A stretch of DNA of 59,721 nt from an uncultured Allobaculum sp. (GCA_910579655.1 CAJTVE010000010.1:1-59721), one strand, 5' to 3'; numbered from the stretch's first letter, positions 25,793-35,281 are shown. Translations and numbers: made by a program. The notes: generated from the letters alone by a model not told the origin.

Positions 25793-26596
25793 TTAAAGAA
25801 CGTAGGTTTCGAGAACTTCAGCCACGGCATCATGGTTATGGTCGCGGCTGGTTACCACATCGCAAAGCGGGAGGACATCTTTGTAGACATTGGCTACGCC
25901 AACGCCAAGGCCAGCGGCTTCAATCATGGCCGCATCATTGAGATGGTCGCCAATGCCGATGGTTTCGGCCAGGTCGATGCCCAGAATCTGGGCGAGCTTG
26001 CGCAGGCCCGAGCCTTTATTGATGCCTTTTGGATTGAATTCCACATAGCGGTTGGAAGAGAAGGAGACCTCACACTGGTCACTTAAAGCGTGAATCCTGG
26101 CAGGAATGGGCTTGAGGGATTCAAAATCGCTGTTTTCAAAGAGGACTTTTAAAACCGGCTGACCGGCTAACTGATCAATGTCTTCGAGATCTGTGTACTC
26201 CATACGGCCCTTTAAAAAGCTGGCTTCATCCGGATTGATGTTGGAAATGTAGACTCCATCGGGTGTGTAGGCATGAACACAAAGATTCATCTTCTGACCA
26301 GCATTGAACAGGTCTCTGGCCAGATCAAAATCCAGCGGCTGCAAGGCCAGGACTTTGTTGTCCTTGTTTTCGGTGATCATGCCGCCGTTAAAGGAAATCG
26401 AATACTCTCCAGGCTCATTCCAGGTGCCGATTTCTTTGAGCGTTCCCTGAATGGAGCACACCCCGCGGCCGGTCGAGCAGACAAACTTGGTGCCTTGCTT
26501 TTTAGCCTGCTGTATGGCTTTGCAAGTTTTCAGGCCCACATGTTTTTCACTGGTCAATAAGGTTTCATCAAGATCGCTGACAACTAATTTGTACAT
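25793..26596 (-). CDS. Cof-type HAD phosphatase
   Basis: The 267-residue protein belongs to the Cof/YbjI-like HAD-IIB group, which removes phosphate from sugar phosphates and other small metabolites. Motif I is VVSDLDETLLT with the nucleophile Asp, motif II is CSTGRG, the Lys of motif III is in NPKGINKGSGL, and motif IV is GIGDHLNDAAMIEAAG, where the usual GDxxND is kept as GDHLND. The ATG at 26596 has AGGAAA 8 nt upstream. A longer frame adds 70 residues without support. The true substrate is not predictable. Confidence 0.9.
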   Translation of the reverse strand: MYKLVVSDLDETLLTSEKHVGLKTCKAIQQAKKQGTKFVCSTGRGVCSIQGTLKEIGTWNEPGEYSISFNGGMITENKDNKVLALQPLDFDLARDLFNAGQKMNLCVHAYTPDGVYISNINPDEASFLKGRMEYTDLEDIDQLAGQPVLKVLFENSDFESLKPIPARIHALSDQCEVSFSSNRYVEFNPKGINKGSGLRKLAQILGIDLAETIGIGDHLNDAAMIEAAGLGVGVANVYKDVLPLCDVVTSRDHNHDAVAEVLETYVL

Positions 26597-26762
26597 AGAG
26601 ATTTCCTCGCTTTTCTCTTTCTTTGACAAACTGATCGTACCATGAAAAGCCCGAAATCCCAGTACATATTTTGCGTAATCTGTACTGGAATGAATTGTCT
26701 GCGAGGATCCAGAAAAGTCAAAAAGCAAGAGGCAGTCGGTTGAATGGGAATGGAAAGACTGA

Positions 26763-27350
26763 TCAGTCGATCGTTTTGATGACTTTGGCCGGAACGCCGC
26801 CGACAATCGTTCTTGGTGGGACGTCCCTGGTTACGACCGCTCCGGCAGCAACCACCGCCCAGTCTCCAATCGTCACACCGGATAAGATCGTCGCATTGGA
26901 GCCAATCCAGACATGGTTACCGATTGTAATCGGAGCATAGTGATTTTTGCGGTTTTGAGCAGGGTCCAGGTCATGATTGATGGTAGCCAGAACCACGTTG
27001 TGACCAATCAGAACTCCATCTCCAATCTTGATCCCGCCCTGATCCTGAAAGCGACAGCCGGAATTGACAAAGACATTTTGACCAAACTGGATGTTTTTTC
27101 CAAAGTCGGTATAAAAAGGCGGAAACAGGTGAAAGGATTCATCAACAGAATGGCCGGTGATCTGCTCCATCAGCTGGATGATTTCTTCGGGCGTATGGTA
27201 AGTTGAGTTCAGTTCCATTTGCAGCTTCAGGTTTTCCTGGCAGATTTCGTTGAATCTGGCAGCGCGCTCTGGAGTACGGGGAATCTGGTTGCCTTCCTGA
27301 AAACCGGCAATAACTGTTTCTAATGTGACTTTATCTTGATTGGGATTCAT
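26763..27350 (-). CDS. Maltose/galactoside O-acetyltransferase family protein
   Basis: The 195-residue protein has the left-handed beta-helix of hexapeptide acyltransferases. The N-terminal maltose-acetyltransferase cap is followed by repeats such as FVNSGCRFQDQGGIKIGDG and ILSGVTIGDWAVVAAGAVV. The catalytic His lies in LATINHDLDP and the acetyl-CoA-binding end is VPPRTIVGGVPAKVIK. LacA, Maa and NodL share this layout, and the substrate is probably a sugar or glycoside. The N-terminal part is slightly extended and acidic. AAGGAG sits 8 nt before the ATG. It may be transcribed with the HAD gene, 166 nt downstream. Confidence 0.9.
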   Translation of the reverse strand: MNPNQDKVTLETVIAGFQEGNQIPRTPERAARFNEICQENLKLQMELNSTYHTPEEIIQLMEQITGHSVDESFHLFPPFYTDFGKNIQFGQNVFVNSGCRFQDQGGIKIGDGVLIGHNVVLATINHDLDPAQNRKNHYAPITIGNHVWIGSNATILSGVTIGDWAVVAAGAVVTRDVPPRTIVGGVPAKVIKTID

Positions 27351-27494
27351 ATGGGATTCTCCTTGTCTGTGCCTTTAGCTTACGAAAAAATACAGAAGAC
27401 TGGAAATACCGGATTCCTATGAAGAACCATGCAGAAAATGAATACGATAAGAAGCAGCATTCTTTCTAAAAAGAGTGAAGAAGGAGACCAATCT

Positions 27495-28409
27495 ATGGAA
27501 ATCCGCGTCCTGCGCTATTTCCTGGCGGTAGCCAGAGAAGAAAATATCACCAGAGCAGCTGAGCGGCTGTATATCTCTCAGCCTACACTTTCCCGCCAGC
27601 TTAAAGAACTGGAAGAAGAACTGGGCAAGAAACTGTTTATGCGTGGCAGTTCCAAAATTACGCTGACTGAAGAGGGAAGACTGCTGCGCCGGCGAGCTTC
27701 AGAGATTCTTGATCTGGTGGATAAAACCACCGATGAATTCAAGGCCCTCGATGAAATCAATGGCGGGGATATCCGGATTGGCTGTGCCGAGTCACAGGGA
27801 ATTGGTTGTGTGATGCAGGCAGCCGCCAGTCTGAATGAGGAATATCCCAACATCCGCTACCATCTCTACAGTGGCGGAACCGAATCGGTGATTGAGCATC
27901 TGGATCAGGGGATTCTGGACTTTGCGATTGTGGTCGAAGAAATGGACCCAACCAAATACAATGGCCTGAAGCTGCCGTATAGGGATAAATGGGGATTGAT
28001 TCTGCCAAAAACCAGCCCGTTGGCCCAAAAGAAAACCATTCAGGTTGAAGATCTCAAAGGACTGCCATTGATGTGTTCTCGTCAGGCTTTACAGGCGGAA
28101 ATGGCGGCCTGGCTTGGGGATACGTTTGCGGATATGAATTTTGTGGCAACGTATGATCTGGTTTTCAATGCCGCCATCATGGTCTAGGAAGGATTTGGCT
28201 ATGCGCTGACCTTCGATGGCCTGGTCAATACCGATGAACTGAGCGATTTGTGCTTCCGTCCGCTTGAACCGGAACTGCTGGTGCCGATGTATATCATCTG
28301 GAAAAAGTATCAGGTTTTTACGCCAGTGGCTTCACTGTTAATCGAAGAACTCAAAAGCCGTTTTTTACCGGCCAAAGAGAAAAATCCGGAAGGGAAGTTC
28401 GCTGAATGA
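27495..28409 (+). pseudogene. LysR-type regulator interrupted by one in-frame TAG
   Basis: The frame encodes a normal 304-codon LysR regulator except for a TAG at 28185-28187. The N-terminal winged helix is complete (LRYFLAVAREENITRAAERLYISQPTLSRQLKELEEELG) and the co-inducer domain follows. The reading stops after FNAAIMV and resumes in frame with EGFGYALTFDGL. Relatives read VEEGLGYAL, so TAG most likely replaced a GAG glutamate codon. Without suppression, the 230-residue product lacks about the last 73 residues of the effector domain. AAGGAG precedes the ATG. It lies 60 nt upstream of azlCD, which it may once have controlled. A sequencing error is the main alternative. Confidence 0.85.
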
Positions 28410-28468
28410 AGAAAAACTTTGGCTTATCCAATTTTTGATGGTGGATCTGGAAAGGGGGAAAAGAAAGG

Positions 28469-29314
28469 ATGGCTTCTGATCCAAAAACGGAGTTCAAAAC
28501 ACAACCCGAATCCAATCAAAAGATCAAAAAAGCGTTGAAGGCTGCGTTTCCCTATACGATTCCAATTTTTGCGGGGTTCTGGTTTCTGGCACTGACCTAT
28601 GGAATTTATATGCATGCCTGTGGATTCAGTTTCTGGTATCCGGCATTGATGAGCCTGACGATTTTTGCGGGATCCATTGAATTTGTCACCGTCAGCATGC
28701 TCATGGGACCATTTGATCCATTGTCTGCTTTTCTCATGACGTTGATGGTTAATGCCCGTCATCTGTTTTATGGCATTTCCATGCTGGACCGCTATCGCAC
28801 GATGGGCTGGAAAAAGCTGTACCTGATTTTTGGAATGTGCGATGAGACGTTTTCCATCAACTATACGGCAGACATTCCTGAGGATGTTGACCGCGGCTGG
28901 TTCATGTTCTTTGTCACATTGCTCAACCATTTCTACTGGTTTTCAGGCGCATTGGTTGGCGGCCTTTTTGGATCATTGATCCAGTTTAATACCGAAGGTC
29001 TGGAGTTTGTGATGGTGGCCATGTTTGTGGTGATTTTCATGGAACAGTGGCTCAAAGAAAAGCAGCATATCAGCTCTTTAATCGGTCTTGCCCTGGGCGC
29101 CGGATGTCTGGCCATTTTTGGAGCGAGTCAGTTCATGATTCCGGCGATGGTTTCGATTCTGCTTGTGCTTACACTGCTTCGCAAGAAGATCACGGCTCTG
29201 GAATGCGGGCCGGATCTGGTAATCAATATGGACGCTGCAGATACAGATACAGAGGATGATTCCGCTCTTAACGCCCAAAGAAAGGCAGATATCCTCCAGG
29301 AGGAAATGCCATGA
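28469..29314 (+). CDS. azlC: Branched-chain amino acid exporter AzlC
   Basis: The 281-residue membrane protein is the large subunit of AzlCD, which exports branched-chain and related amino acids. It has AFPYTIPIFAGFWFLALTYGIYM at the first helix, the hallmark SLTIFAGSIEFVTVSMLMG segment and MTLMVNARHLFYGISML, followed by further helices. A basic N-terminal arm of about 25 residues and an acidic C-terminal tail of about 50 residues are longer than in most members. AAGG lies directly before the ATG after a purine-rich stretch. The gene overlaps azlD by four nt (ATGA), so translation is coupled. Confidence 0.93.
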   Translation: MASDPKTEFKTQPESNQKIKKALKAAFPYTIPIFAGFWFLALTYGIYMHACGFSFWYPALMSLTIFAGSIEFVTVSMLMGPFDPLSAFLMTLMVNARHLFYGISMLDRYRTMGWKKLYLIFGMCDETFSINYTADIPEDVDRGWFMFFVTLLNHFYWFSGALVGGLFGSLIQFNTEGLEFVMVAMFVVIFMEQWLKEKQHISSLIGLALGAGCLAIFGASQFMIPAMVSILLVLTLLRKKITALECGPDLVINMDAADTDTEDDSALNAQRKADILQEEMP

Positions 29315-29637
29315 CGATTTTTCAGCAGATCATAACGATCGCAATGGTGGTTCTGGCGACGATGATCACCCGCTTTCTGCCGTTTGTGGTGTTTGGCGGC
29401 AACAGGCCGACACCCAAATATATTCAATACCTTGGCTACGCTCTGCCAGGAGCAGTCTTTGGCTTGCTTGTTGTGTACTCTCTCAAAGATGTTTCTCTGC
29501 TATCTGGAAGTCATGGCCTGCCAGAGTTGATTGCGATCGCGGTTGTGGTGGGATTGCATCTTTGGAAAAGACAGATGTTGTTGTCGATTGCGGGTGGAAC
29601 GATCTGTTACATGCTGCTGGTTCAGCTGATTTTCTAG
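29311..29637 (+). CDS. azlD: Branched-chain amino acid exporter AzlD
   Basis: The 108-residue small subunit has four likely helices and the family signature MITRFLPFVVFGGNRPTPKYIQYLGYALPGAVFGLLVVYSL in its first half. It forms the exporter with AzlC. Its ATG overlaps the azlC stop and AGGAGG lies a few nt upstream within azlC. A terminator follows within 80 nt. Confidence 0.93.
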   Translation: MTIFQQIITIAMVVLATMITRFLPFVVFGGNRPTPKYIQYLGYALPGAVFGLLVVYSLKDVSLLSGSHGLPELIAIAVVVGLHLWKRQMLLSIAGGTICYMLLVQLIF

Positions 29638-29666
29638 TCTGACAGCGGTTAGATATTTCCACACGA

Positions 29667-29716
29667 GTACTCTAAGGATGACAAATGGAGATTCTCCACT
29701 TTGGAGTACCTTTTTT
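29667..29716 (+). terminator. Terminator of azlCD
   Basis: GTACTC at 29667-29672 and GAGTAC at 29704-29709 enclose an inner TGGAG-ATT-CTCCA hairpin. Six T follow. Confidence 0.65.
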
Positions 29717-29720
29717 GCTA

Positions 29721-29755
29721 AAAAAAAGAGCCGCCCGGTAAACACTGAGCGGCTT
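29721..29755 (-). terminator. Terminator of the P-loop kinase-like gene
   Basis: On the minus strand AGCCGC and GCGGCT pair around a 14-nt loop, followed by C and a run of T. Confidence 0.7.
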
Positions 29756-29773
29756 TGAGCTTTGCTGCAAAAT

Positions 29774-30529
29774 TTAAAGAGTTTGAAGGTAGGCAGCGAT
29801 GTTTTGTTGAGCAATAGACCAGCTGCGTTGAGGATTCTCTACGACCAGTTTCTGGAGCGGAAGCTTGCTGAGAATTTCGAGTTCTCGTTTCTGTCTTTCT
29901 TCCAGACAATCCAGATATCCATTCAATCCTTTGGCCTGGATGCTTTGGCCATACTTGCCCGAAATATGGTAGTCGATGACAGATTCCAGCCAGCCGGGAC
30001 GGTTTTTGGAGGTCTGCTCGATGGAATCGGCAATGTCATTGTTTTTAAGATAGATCACGACAGGATTCATTGGCTGAATGATTTTGACGATCTGTTCAAT
30101 GTAGTTTTGTGATTCTTCTCTAGAAAATCCAAAGCGCATCATCGTTTCGCACATTGGGTTTTGAAGCAGAACGCAGTTGAAAACATAAATGGTGTCCTTA
30201 TCTTTTTGAGCGTTGTCGACAAACGCCTGCCACTTTTCCAGCATAAGCAAACTTTCGGTTTTCCAGTCCAGACCATCGTAGATTTTATACGGGAGCAGTT
30301 TTTCGAGAAGCTTGCCGGAAAACTGGGACAGGGGAACAATCTGGCTTTCTTCCGATAAAAGTCCAGCGGGAGCCAGGGCGTGAAATTCATAGTCAGCTGG
30401 ATGGTCGCCGGTTCCCTCATCTACAAAACAGACTTTCTTGTTCTGGCCCAAAAGGGAAGCAATCCAGGCGGATGTGGTGCTTTTTCCAGAACAGGGAAGG
30501 CCTTCAACGATAATGAGCTGAGCGTTCAT
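29774..30529 (-). CDS. P-loop NTPase, nucleotide-kinase-like, unknown substrate
   Basis: The 251-residue protein opens with a Walker A motif, VEGLPCSGKSTTSAWIASLLG, in the layout of small-molecule or nucleoside kinases. Later come FVDEGTGDHPADYEF, a possible substrate loop, and VFNCVLLQNP, a possible Walker B strand end without a classical acidic pair. The C-terminal half is helical. The match to thymidylate or shikimate kinases is limited to the P-loop, so no reaction is assigned. CGAGG precedes the ATG. It ends 15 nt beyond the recQ stop on the same strand, so the two genes form a likely operon with recQ first. Confidence 0.7.
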   Translation of the reverse strand: MNAQLIIVEGLPCSGKSTTSAWIASLLGQNKKVCFVDEGTGDHPADYEFHALAPAGLLSEESQIVPLSQFSGKLLEKLLPYKIYDGLDWKTESLLMLEKWQAFVDNAQKDKDTIYVFNCVLLQNPMCETMMRFGFSREESQNYIEQIVKIIQPMNPVVIYLKNNDIADSIEQTSKNRPGWLESVIDYHISGKYGQSIQAKGLNGYLDCLEERQKRELEILSKLPLQKLVVENPQRSWSIAQQNIAAYLQTL

Positions 30530-30543
30530 ATGCGTACCTCGTT

Positions 30544-32586
30544 TTACGCCTGCTTTGCCAAATCTGAAGTCTGAGTATGATCTTCAATCTGTGGAGTTTC
30601 TGCGCTGGTCGGTGAGTTGTTTGCAGGACTGGATGAAGCAGGTAGGTTCTTTTCAGAATCTGGTTTGGTATCGTCAGGATCTGGTCTGGTATAGGAAGAA
30701 AGATAGGAACTGCTGTTGTTGGCAATTTCTTTTTTTAGTTTGTCTTCGGGCTGGTTTTGCTGGTCGATATGAGCTTTGATGGCCGTCAGGAAAGCTTTGC
30801 CATACCGTTCGAGTTTAAAGGCGCCAACGCCGCTGACTTCAAGCAGGCTGTCTTCATCAGTAGGCAGTTTCTGGGCCATCGACAATAAAGTCGCATCGGA
30901 GAAAATCAGATACGGCGGCAGGTCATACTTGGTCGCAAGCTGGCGGCGGACCGTTTTAAGCTTTTCAAACAGTTCGATGGAAGATGCACTGCCGGATGGG
31001 GTTGTTTTCTCTTTCTTTTTCTTTTTGCGATCTTCCAAAGAAGCTTTGCGCTGGAAAACAATTTTTTCGTTGTTCTTCAAGGCGAGGGCCAGTTTCTGAG
31101 TGGAAGAAATGACCTGATACTGGTCGACAGAACGGGTAAGGTATCCCTGAATGAGCAGGCCTTCGAGAACCATGCGGATCTTCTCATCGCTCAAAGTATG
31201 CAGCGCCCCAAAACCAGGCACGGAAGTCAGATTGGATTTTCGCAGCTTGGCGATATCTTTACCTTTGAGAAAATCAATCATCATCGTAATGCCGTAGGCT
31301 CTTGGAAGGCGTCTGATGGCTTCTGCGATTTGCTGGGCTGGTTCGGTGATGTCTTCTGTAATCCACTCGGATGTACAGTTGGAGCAGTTTGAACAATGGC
31401 CGCTTGAGTTTTCTCCAAAGTATTGCAGGATGTAGCTGCGCAGGCACATGGGTGTGGTGCAATAGCCCTGCATCTGGTTGAGGCGGTGAAGTTCGCGCCG
31501 TTTCTGGTCTTCATTTTCGGTTTCTTCATTGCTGCGCTCAATCAGAAACTTGTTGGTCATCAAATCAGATCCGGAATAGAGCAGCAGACAATGAGCTGGG
31601 GCCCCATCGCGCCCGGCGCGTCCGGCTTCCTGGTAATAGTTTTCCAAAGAAGAGGGCATGGAATAGTGGACGACAAAGCGAACGTTGGATTTATCAATCC
31701 CCATGCCAAAGGCGTTGGTCGCGGCAATGAGCGGGACTTTATCATAGAGAAAAGCCTCCTGGTTGGCTGCCCGCTCTTCCAAAGAGAGACCGGCATGATA
31801 ACGGGTGCACAAAAAGCCCTGTTCATTGAGCCTGTCGCAGACTTCTTCGGTTTCCTTGCGGGTCAGGCAATAGATAATGCCGCTTTCATGGGAATGCTTT
31901 TCCAGAAAGTTTTCCAGGGCCGCAAATTTATTGCGGGGTTTCTGGACTTCGAAATAAAGATTCTTCCGGTCAAAGCCGGTCACTAAGACTTTGGGATTTT
32001 TCAACTCCAGCAGGCGGAGCATATCGGCTTTGACCGGGCCGGTTGCGGTGGCCGTAAACGCCGCCATGATCGGCCGTTTTTTCAGCGAATTGGCAAACTT
32101 GGAAATTTCCAGATAGCTTGGCCGAAAGTTCTGGCCCCATTGCGAAACGCAATGCGCTTCATCAATGGCAATCATGGAAATATCGACACTCTGCGCAAAA
32201 TCCAGAAAGCCGGGGGTGTTCAGGCGTTCTGGAGCCACATAGATAATTTTGTAGCGGCCCTGCTTGGCAAAGTAGAGGGCCTTTTTGTATTGGGCAAATG
32301 TCAGTGAACTGTTGAGATACGCTGCTGGAATGTGGGCTTGCAGCAAGGCCGCTACCTGATCTTGCATTAATGAGATCAGCGGGGAAATGACCAGCGTAAT
32401 GCCAGGCATAAAAATGGCCGGAATCTGGAAACAGACCGATTTGCCTGCTCCAGTCGGCATAATGCCCAGCACATCCCGGCCATCTAAAAGCGCCTTGATC
32501 AGTTCCGGCTGGCCGGGCCGGAACTGATCGTAGCCATAATATTTTTTCAACGCCTTTAACACAGGCGGATAACGTTTTTCGGACAT
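30544..32586 (-). CDS. recQ: ATP-dependent DNA helicase RecQ
   Basis: The 680-residue helicase unwinds DNA 3'-5' in recombinational repair. It has DQFRPGQPELIKALLDG, Walker A in MPTGAGKS, MIAIDEAHCVSQWGQNFRPSY, FTATATGPV, the second RecA lobe with YYQEAGRAGRDG, four zinc-binding cysteines around CLRSYILQYFG and CSNCSNC, a winged-helix RQC domain and an HRDC domain. A low-complexity tail of about 75 residues, rich in Ser, Pro and Asp, is unusual. The ATG at 32586 fits the conserved start but has no clear Shine-Dalgarno. A longer frame from 32721 adds 45 unconserved residues. Confidence 0.93.
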   Translation of the reverse strand: MSEKRYPPVLKALKKYYGYDQFRPGQPELIKALLDGRDVLGIMPTGAGKSVCFQIPAIFMPGITLVISPLISLMQDQVAALLQAHIPAAYLNSSLTFAQYKKALYFAKQGRYKIIYVAPERLNTPGFLDFAQSVDISMIAIDEAHCVSQWGQNFRPSYLEISKFANSLKKRPIMAAFTATATGPVKADMLRLLELKNPKVLVTGFDRKNLYFEVQKPRNKFAALENFLEKHSHESGIIYCLTRKETEEVCDRLNEQGFLCTRYHAGLSLEERAANQEAFLYDKVPLIAATNAFGMGIDKSNVRFVVHYSMPSSLENYYQEAGRAGRDGAPAHCLLLYSGSDLMTNKFLIERSNEETENEDQKRRELHRLNQMQGYCTTPMCLRSYILQYFGENSSGHCSNCSNCTSEWITEDITEPAQQIAEAIRRLPRAYGITMMIDFLKGKDIAKLRKSNLTSVPGFGALHTLSDEKIRMVLEGLLIQGYLTRSVDQYQVISSTQKLALALKNNEKIVFQRKASLEDRKKKKKEKTTPSGSASSIELFEKLKTVRRQLATKYDLPPYLIFSDATLLSMAQKLPTDEDSLLEVSGVGAFKLERYGKAFLTAIKAHIDQQNQPEDKLKKEIANNSSSYLSSYTRPDPDDTKPDSEKNLPASSSPANNSPTSAETPQIEDHTQTSDLAKQA

Positions 32587-32910
32587 ATACAGAAATTCTA
32601 GCAGTTTTTCATGGATTCTGTGAGCACAGGGGAAAGATGAGTCAAGAGGGATGGAGGGGGATATGCTACAATCAAGCGGGAAACAGGCAGATTTGATCTG
32701 TTTGCCTAAAAGAATTACCAATCAAATCCGTACAGGATCTTTGTGCGGACTGATATAAAAAATACAGAACAGATTATTTCTGGCCGGCTGAATCAGCTGC
32801 CAGTTTTCAACTCTGACTCTGTTCTGTAAGCAAGGATTCGAAAACAATTTCGCCTTCGAAAAAACGAAACTGGATTTGAAAGCGATGAATAAGAAAAAAA
32901 AGGAGATCGT

Positions 32911-34377
32911 ATGAAACAGGGCTTTGATAACGAAAAATACCTTAAAACGCAATCCGACCATATTCGCGAACGCATTGCGCAATTTGGCGACAAGCTGTAT
33001 CTGGAATTTGGCGGCAAGTTGTTTGATGACTACCATGCAAGCCGGGTTCTGCCAGGTTTTCAGCCAGACTCCAAACTGCAGATGCTTCTTGAGCTGAAAG
33101 AAGATGCTGAAATTGTCATTGCGGTTTCCGCTAATGATATTGAAGGCAACAAAATCCGGGAGGATCTGGGGATTCCCTATGACGAAGATGTTTTACGTCT
33201 GGTTGAGGAATACCAGAAAGCCGGCTTATATGTCAGCTCCGTTGTCATCACACGCTATGCCGGACAGAAGAGCGCGCAGAAACTTCGCCGCAAGCTTCAG
33301 CATCGCAACATCAAGGTTTACTATCATTACGCCATTGAAGGCTATCCAACCGATACCAAGAAAATTATCTCTGAAGACGGCTTTGGAAAAAACGACTATA
33401 TCGAAACAACCAAACGTCTGGTTGTCGTGACCGCGCCAGGACCTGGCAGCGGCAAGATGGCGACCTGCCTGTCCCAGCTTTATCATGAACATAAGCGCGG
33501 CATCAAAGCAGGCTATGCCAAATTCGAAACTTTCCCAATCTGGAGCCTGCCGCTTTCTCACCCGGTCAATGTGGCCTATGAAGCGGCTACAGCCGATCTG
33601 AACGATAAAAACATGATCGATCCATTCCATCTGGATGCCTATAACAAGGTGGCGGTCAACTATAACCGTGATATTGAAATTTTCCCGGTTCTGCGCAAAA
33701 TGTTTGAAGAAATCTACGGCACTTCTCCTTATCAGTCGCCAACCGATATGGGGGTCAACCGGGCTGGTTTCTGTATTTATGATGATGAAGCGGTTCGTGA
33801 AGCCTCCATCCAGGAAATCCTGCGCCGCTACTTTGCCTCCCGGACGCGGGCCATTCAGGAACTCTGCTCCAAAGATGAACTGCACACCCAGGAAATGCTT
33901 CTTGGCCAGCTCGGCCTGACCGAAGAAAGCCGCGCCTGCGTCAAGGCAGCACGTGAGCGGGAAGCAAGCCGTAAAGTCTATTGCGGGGCCATGGAACTTG
34001 ACGATGGCAAGGGCACGATGATTCTTTCTGCCAACAATAACTTCATGGGTCCAAGCGCCGGTCTGGTCATGAATGCCATCAAAGCCCTGGCCGGGATTGA
34101 TGATAAAGTGCAGCTCATTGAACCAGAGGCCTTCAAGCCAATTCAGATGCTGAAAACCGACTTTATGGGTTCGGTCAACCCGCGTCTGCACACGTATGAA
34201 ACCCTGATTGCTCTGTCCATGTCCGCCAAGTCCAACCCAGAGGCCGCAAAAGCTTTAGCCCAGCTGCCAAAACTCAAAGGCAGCCAGGCGCATCTGACCT
34301 GCGCCCTTTCGGATACCGACCTGAACACGTACAACTCTTTAGGCATTCAGGTGACTTACGAACCGGAAAAAGTCTGA
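32911..34377 (+). CDS. DUF1846 (UPF0371) family protein
   Basis: The 488-residue cytoplasmic protein matches the DUF1846 family: the N-terminal GFDNEKYLKTQSDHIRERI, the FGGKLFDDYHASRVLPGF block and IAVSANDIEGNKIREDLGI. A phosphate-binding-like loop, VVTAPGPGSGKMATCLSQLYHE, lies near residues 170-190. The family is common in Firmicutes and its reaction is not established. Structures are reported to resemble nucleotide-binding folds. AAGGAG precedes the ATG by five nt. The gene is monocistronic, divergent from recQ, with a strong terminator after it. Confidence 0.9.
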   Translation: MKQGFDNEKYLKTQSDHIRERIAQFGDKLYLEFGGKLFDDYHASRVLPGFQPDSKLQMLLELKEDAEIVIAVSANDIEGNKIREDLGIPYDEDVLRLVEEYQKAGLYVSSVVITRYAGQKSAQKLRRKLQHRNIKVYYHYAIEGYPTDTKKIISEDGFGKNDYIETTKRLVVVTAPGPGSGKMATCLSQLYHEHKRGIKAGYAKFETFPIWSLPLSHPVNVAYEAATADLNDKNMIDPFHLDAYNKVAVNYNRDIEIFPVLRKMFEEIYGTSPYQSPTDMGVNRAGFCIYDDEAVREASIQEILRRYFASRTRAIQELCSKDELHTQEMLLGQLGLTEESRACVKAAREREASRKVYCGAMELDDGKGTMILSANNNFMGPSAGLVMNAIKALAGIDDKVQLIEPEAFKPIQMLKTDFMGSVNPRLHTYETLIALSMSAKSNPEAAKALAQLPKLKGSQAHLTCALSDTDLNTYNSLGIQVTYEPEKV

Positions 34378-34680
34378 AGCCAAAAAAGCAAACGTCTGAA
34401 GAACGAAAAAACAAAAAGACTGAACAGGTAACAACCACAAGCAAAGATTTCCTGGCCCGACAGGTGTCCGGAAATCTTTGCTTTTTCTTATTTTGAAGGT
34501 TTCATCGAATCTGTTGAAGCCAGACTTTAAAATCCCTTTTGATGGCTTGAGGTCCGGTTTAAAAAACCAAAAGCATCATCAGGAGTGCCATTTCAGGTTG
34601 TATCCGAAGAAGCAGACTTTACCGCTAATCAAGATGGTTGATAAACTACATTCGACAACTTGTAGAAAGAAGGAATATTT
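34378..34680. other. Intergenic stretch after the DUF1846 gene
   Basis: It holds the DUF1846 terminator and the leader of the next small gene. Nothing else is recognised. Confidence 0.5.
34441..34487 (+). terminator. Terminator of the DUF1846 gene
   Basis: GCAAAGATTTCC at 34441-34452 pairs perfectly with GGAAATCTTTGC at 34470-34481, followed by five T. Confidence 0.9.
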
Positions 34681-34965
34681 ATGGGAAAAAAACTCACTCT
34701 CACGGGTGCCAATGCCGTGCGGACCATTCTGAAAAATAAAGAAGACTTCCGCGCCGATCTGCGGGATGAAACCAAAGACGGTGCCCGGACAACGTATGTC
34801 TTTGATTTCGAATATGATGACCATGTCGGCACGTTTACCATTGCGACGGAAGATGGTGACATTAAAGTAGCCGTTCTGAACCTTTCAATGGGGCGGATCA
34901 TTTCTCTGGTCAATGATGCAAACATCAAGAAGCTGGCACAGTATGTCCTCGACACTTCACTATAG
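34681..34965 (+). CDS. Small unknown protein, first of an overlapping pair
   Basis: The 94-residue soluble protein has a basic start (MGKKLTLTGANAVRTILKN), a middle with alternating strands (TTYVFDFEYDDHVGTFTIAT) and an acidic stretch. I recognise no family. AGAAGGA lies six nt before the ATG, which gives good support for translation. Its last 23 nt overlap the next gene in another frame, so the two are probably translated together. Confidence 0.65.
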   Translation: MGKKLTLTGANAVRTILKNKEDFRADLRDETKDGARTTYVFDFEYDDHVGTFTIATEDGDIKVAVLNLSMGRIISLVNDANIKKLAQYVLDTSL

Positions 34966-35281
34966 CGTTTCGCTGCACGTCGTGGTCAGCAGCCTGGATG
35001 AAACCACCGTTCAGATTGTCCAGGACCAGCTGAAAACTTTCGTGCCGGACTTTTCTTTTTCGCCAATGCGTGAACAGCCATCTTTGCAGGACTGCATTGA
35101 GTTTTACGCCAGCGCAGATGTCACTCAAGAGCAGCGTCAGCTGTTAATCGACTCTCTGGATAATGACTGGGACAAAGATGAAGACGATGATACGTATTGG
35201 GCTTATGGATTCAATACCAAGACGTTCAACCCACTGGTCTACTACATGCAGCTCGACTTCCAGAAGCTGCATCAAAAGTAG
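34943..35281 (+). CDS. Small acidic unknown protein, second of an overlapping pair
   Basis: The 112-residue protein starts MSSTLHYSVSLHVVVSSLDE and carries a strongly acidic segment, DSLDNDWDKDEDDDTYWAYGF. No family is recognised. The ATG at 34943 lies inside the end of the previous gene, and no strong ribosome binding site is visible, so translation would depend on coupling. A start at 34913 is in the same frame. A very stable hairpin follows 50 nt after the stop. Confidence 0.55.
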   Translation: MSSTLHYSVSLHVVVSSLDETTVQIVQDQLKTFVPDFSFSPMREQPSLQDCIEFYASADVTQEQRQLLIDSLDNDWDKDEDDDTYWAYGFNTKTFNPLVYYMQLDFQKLHQK

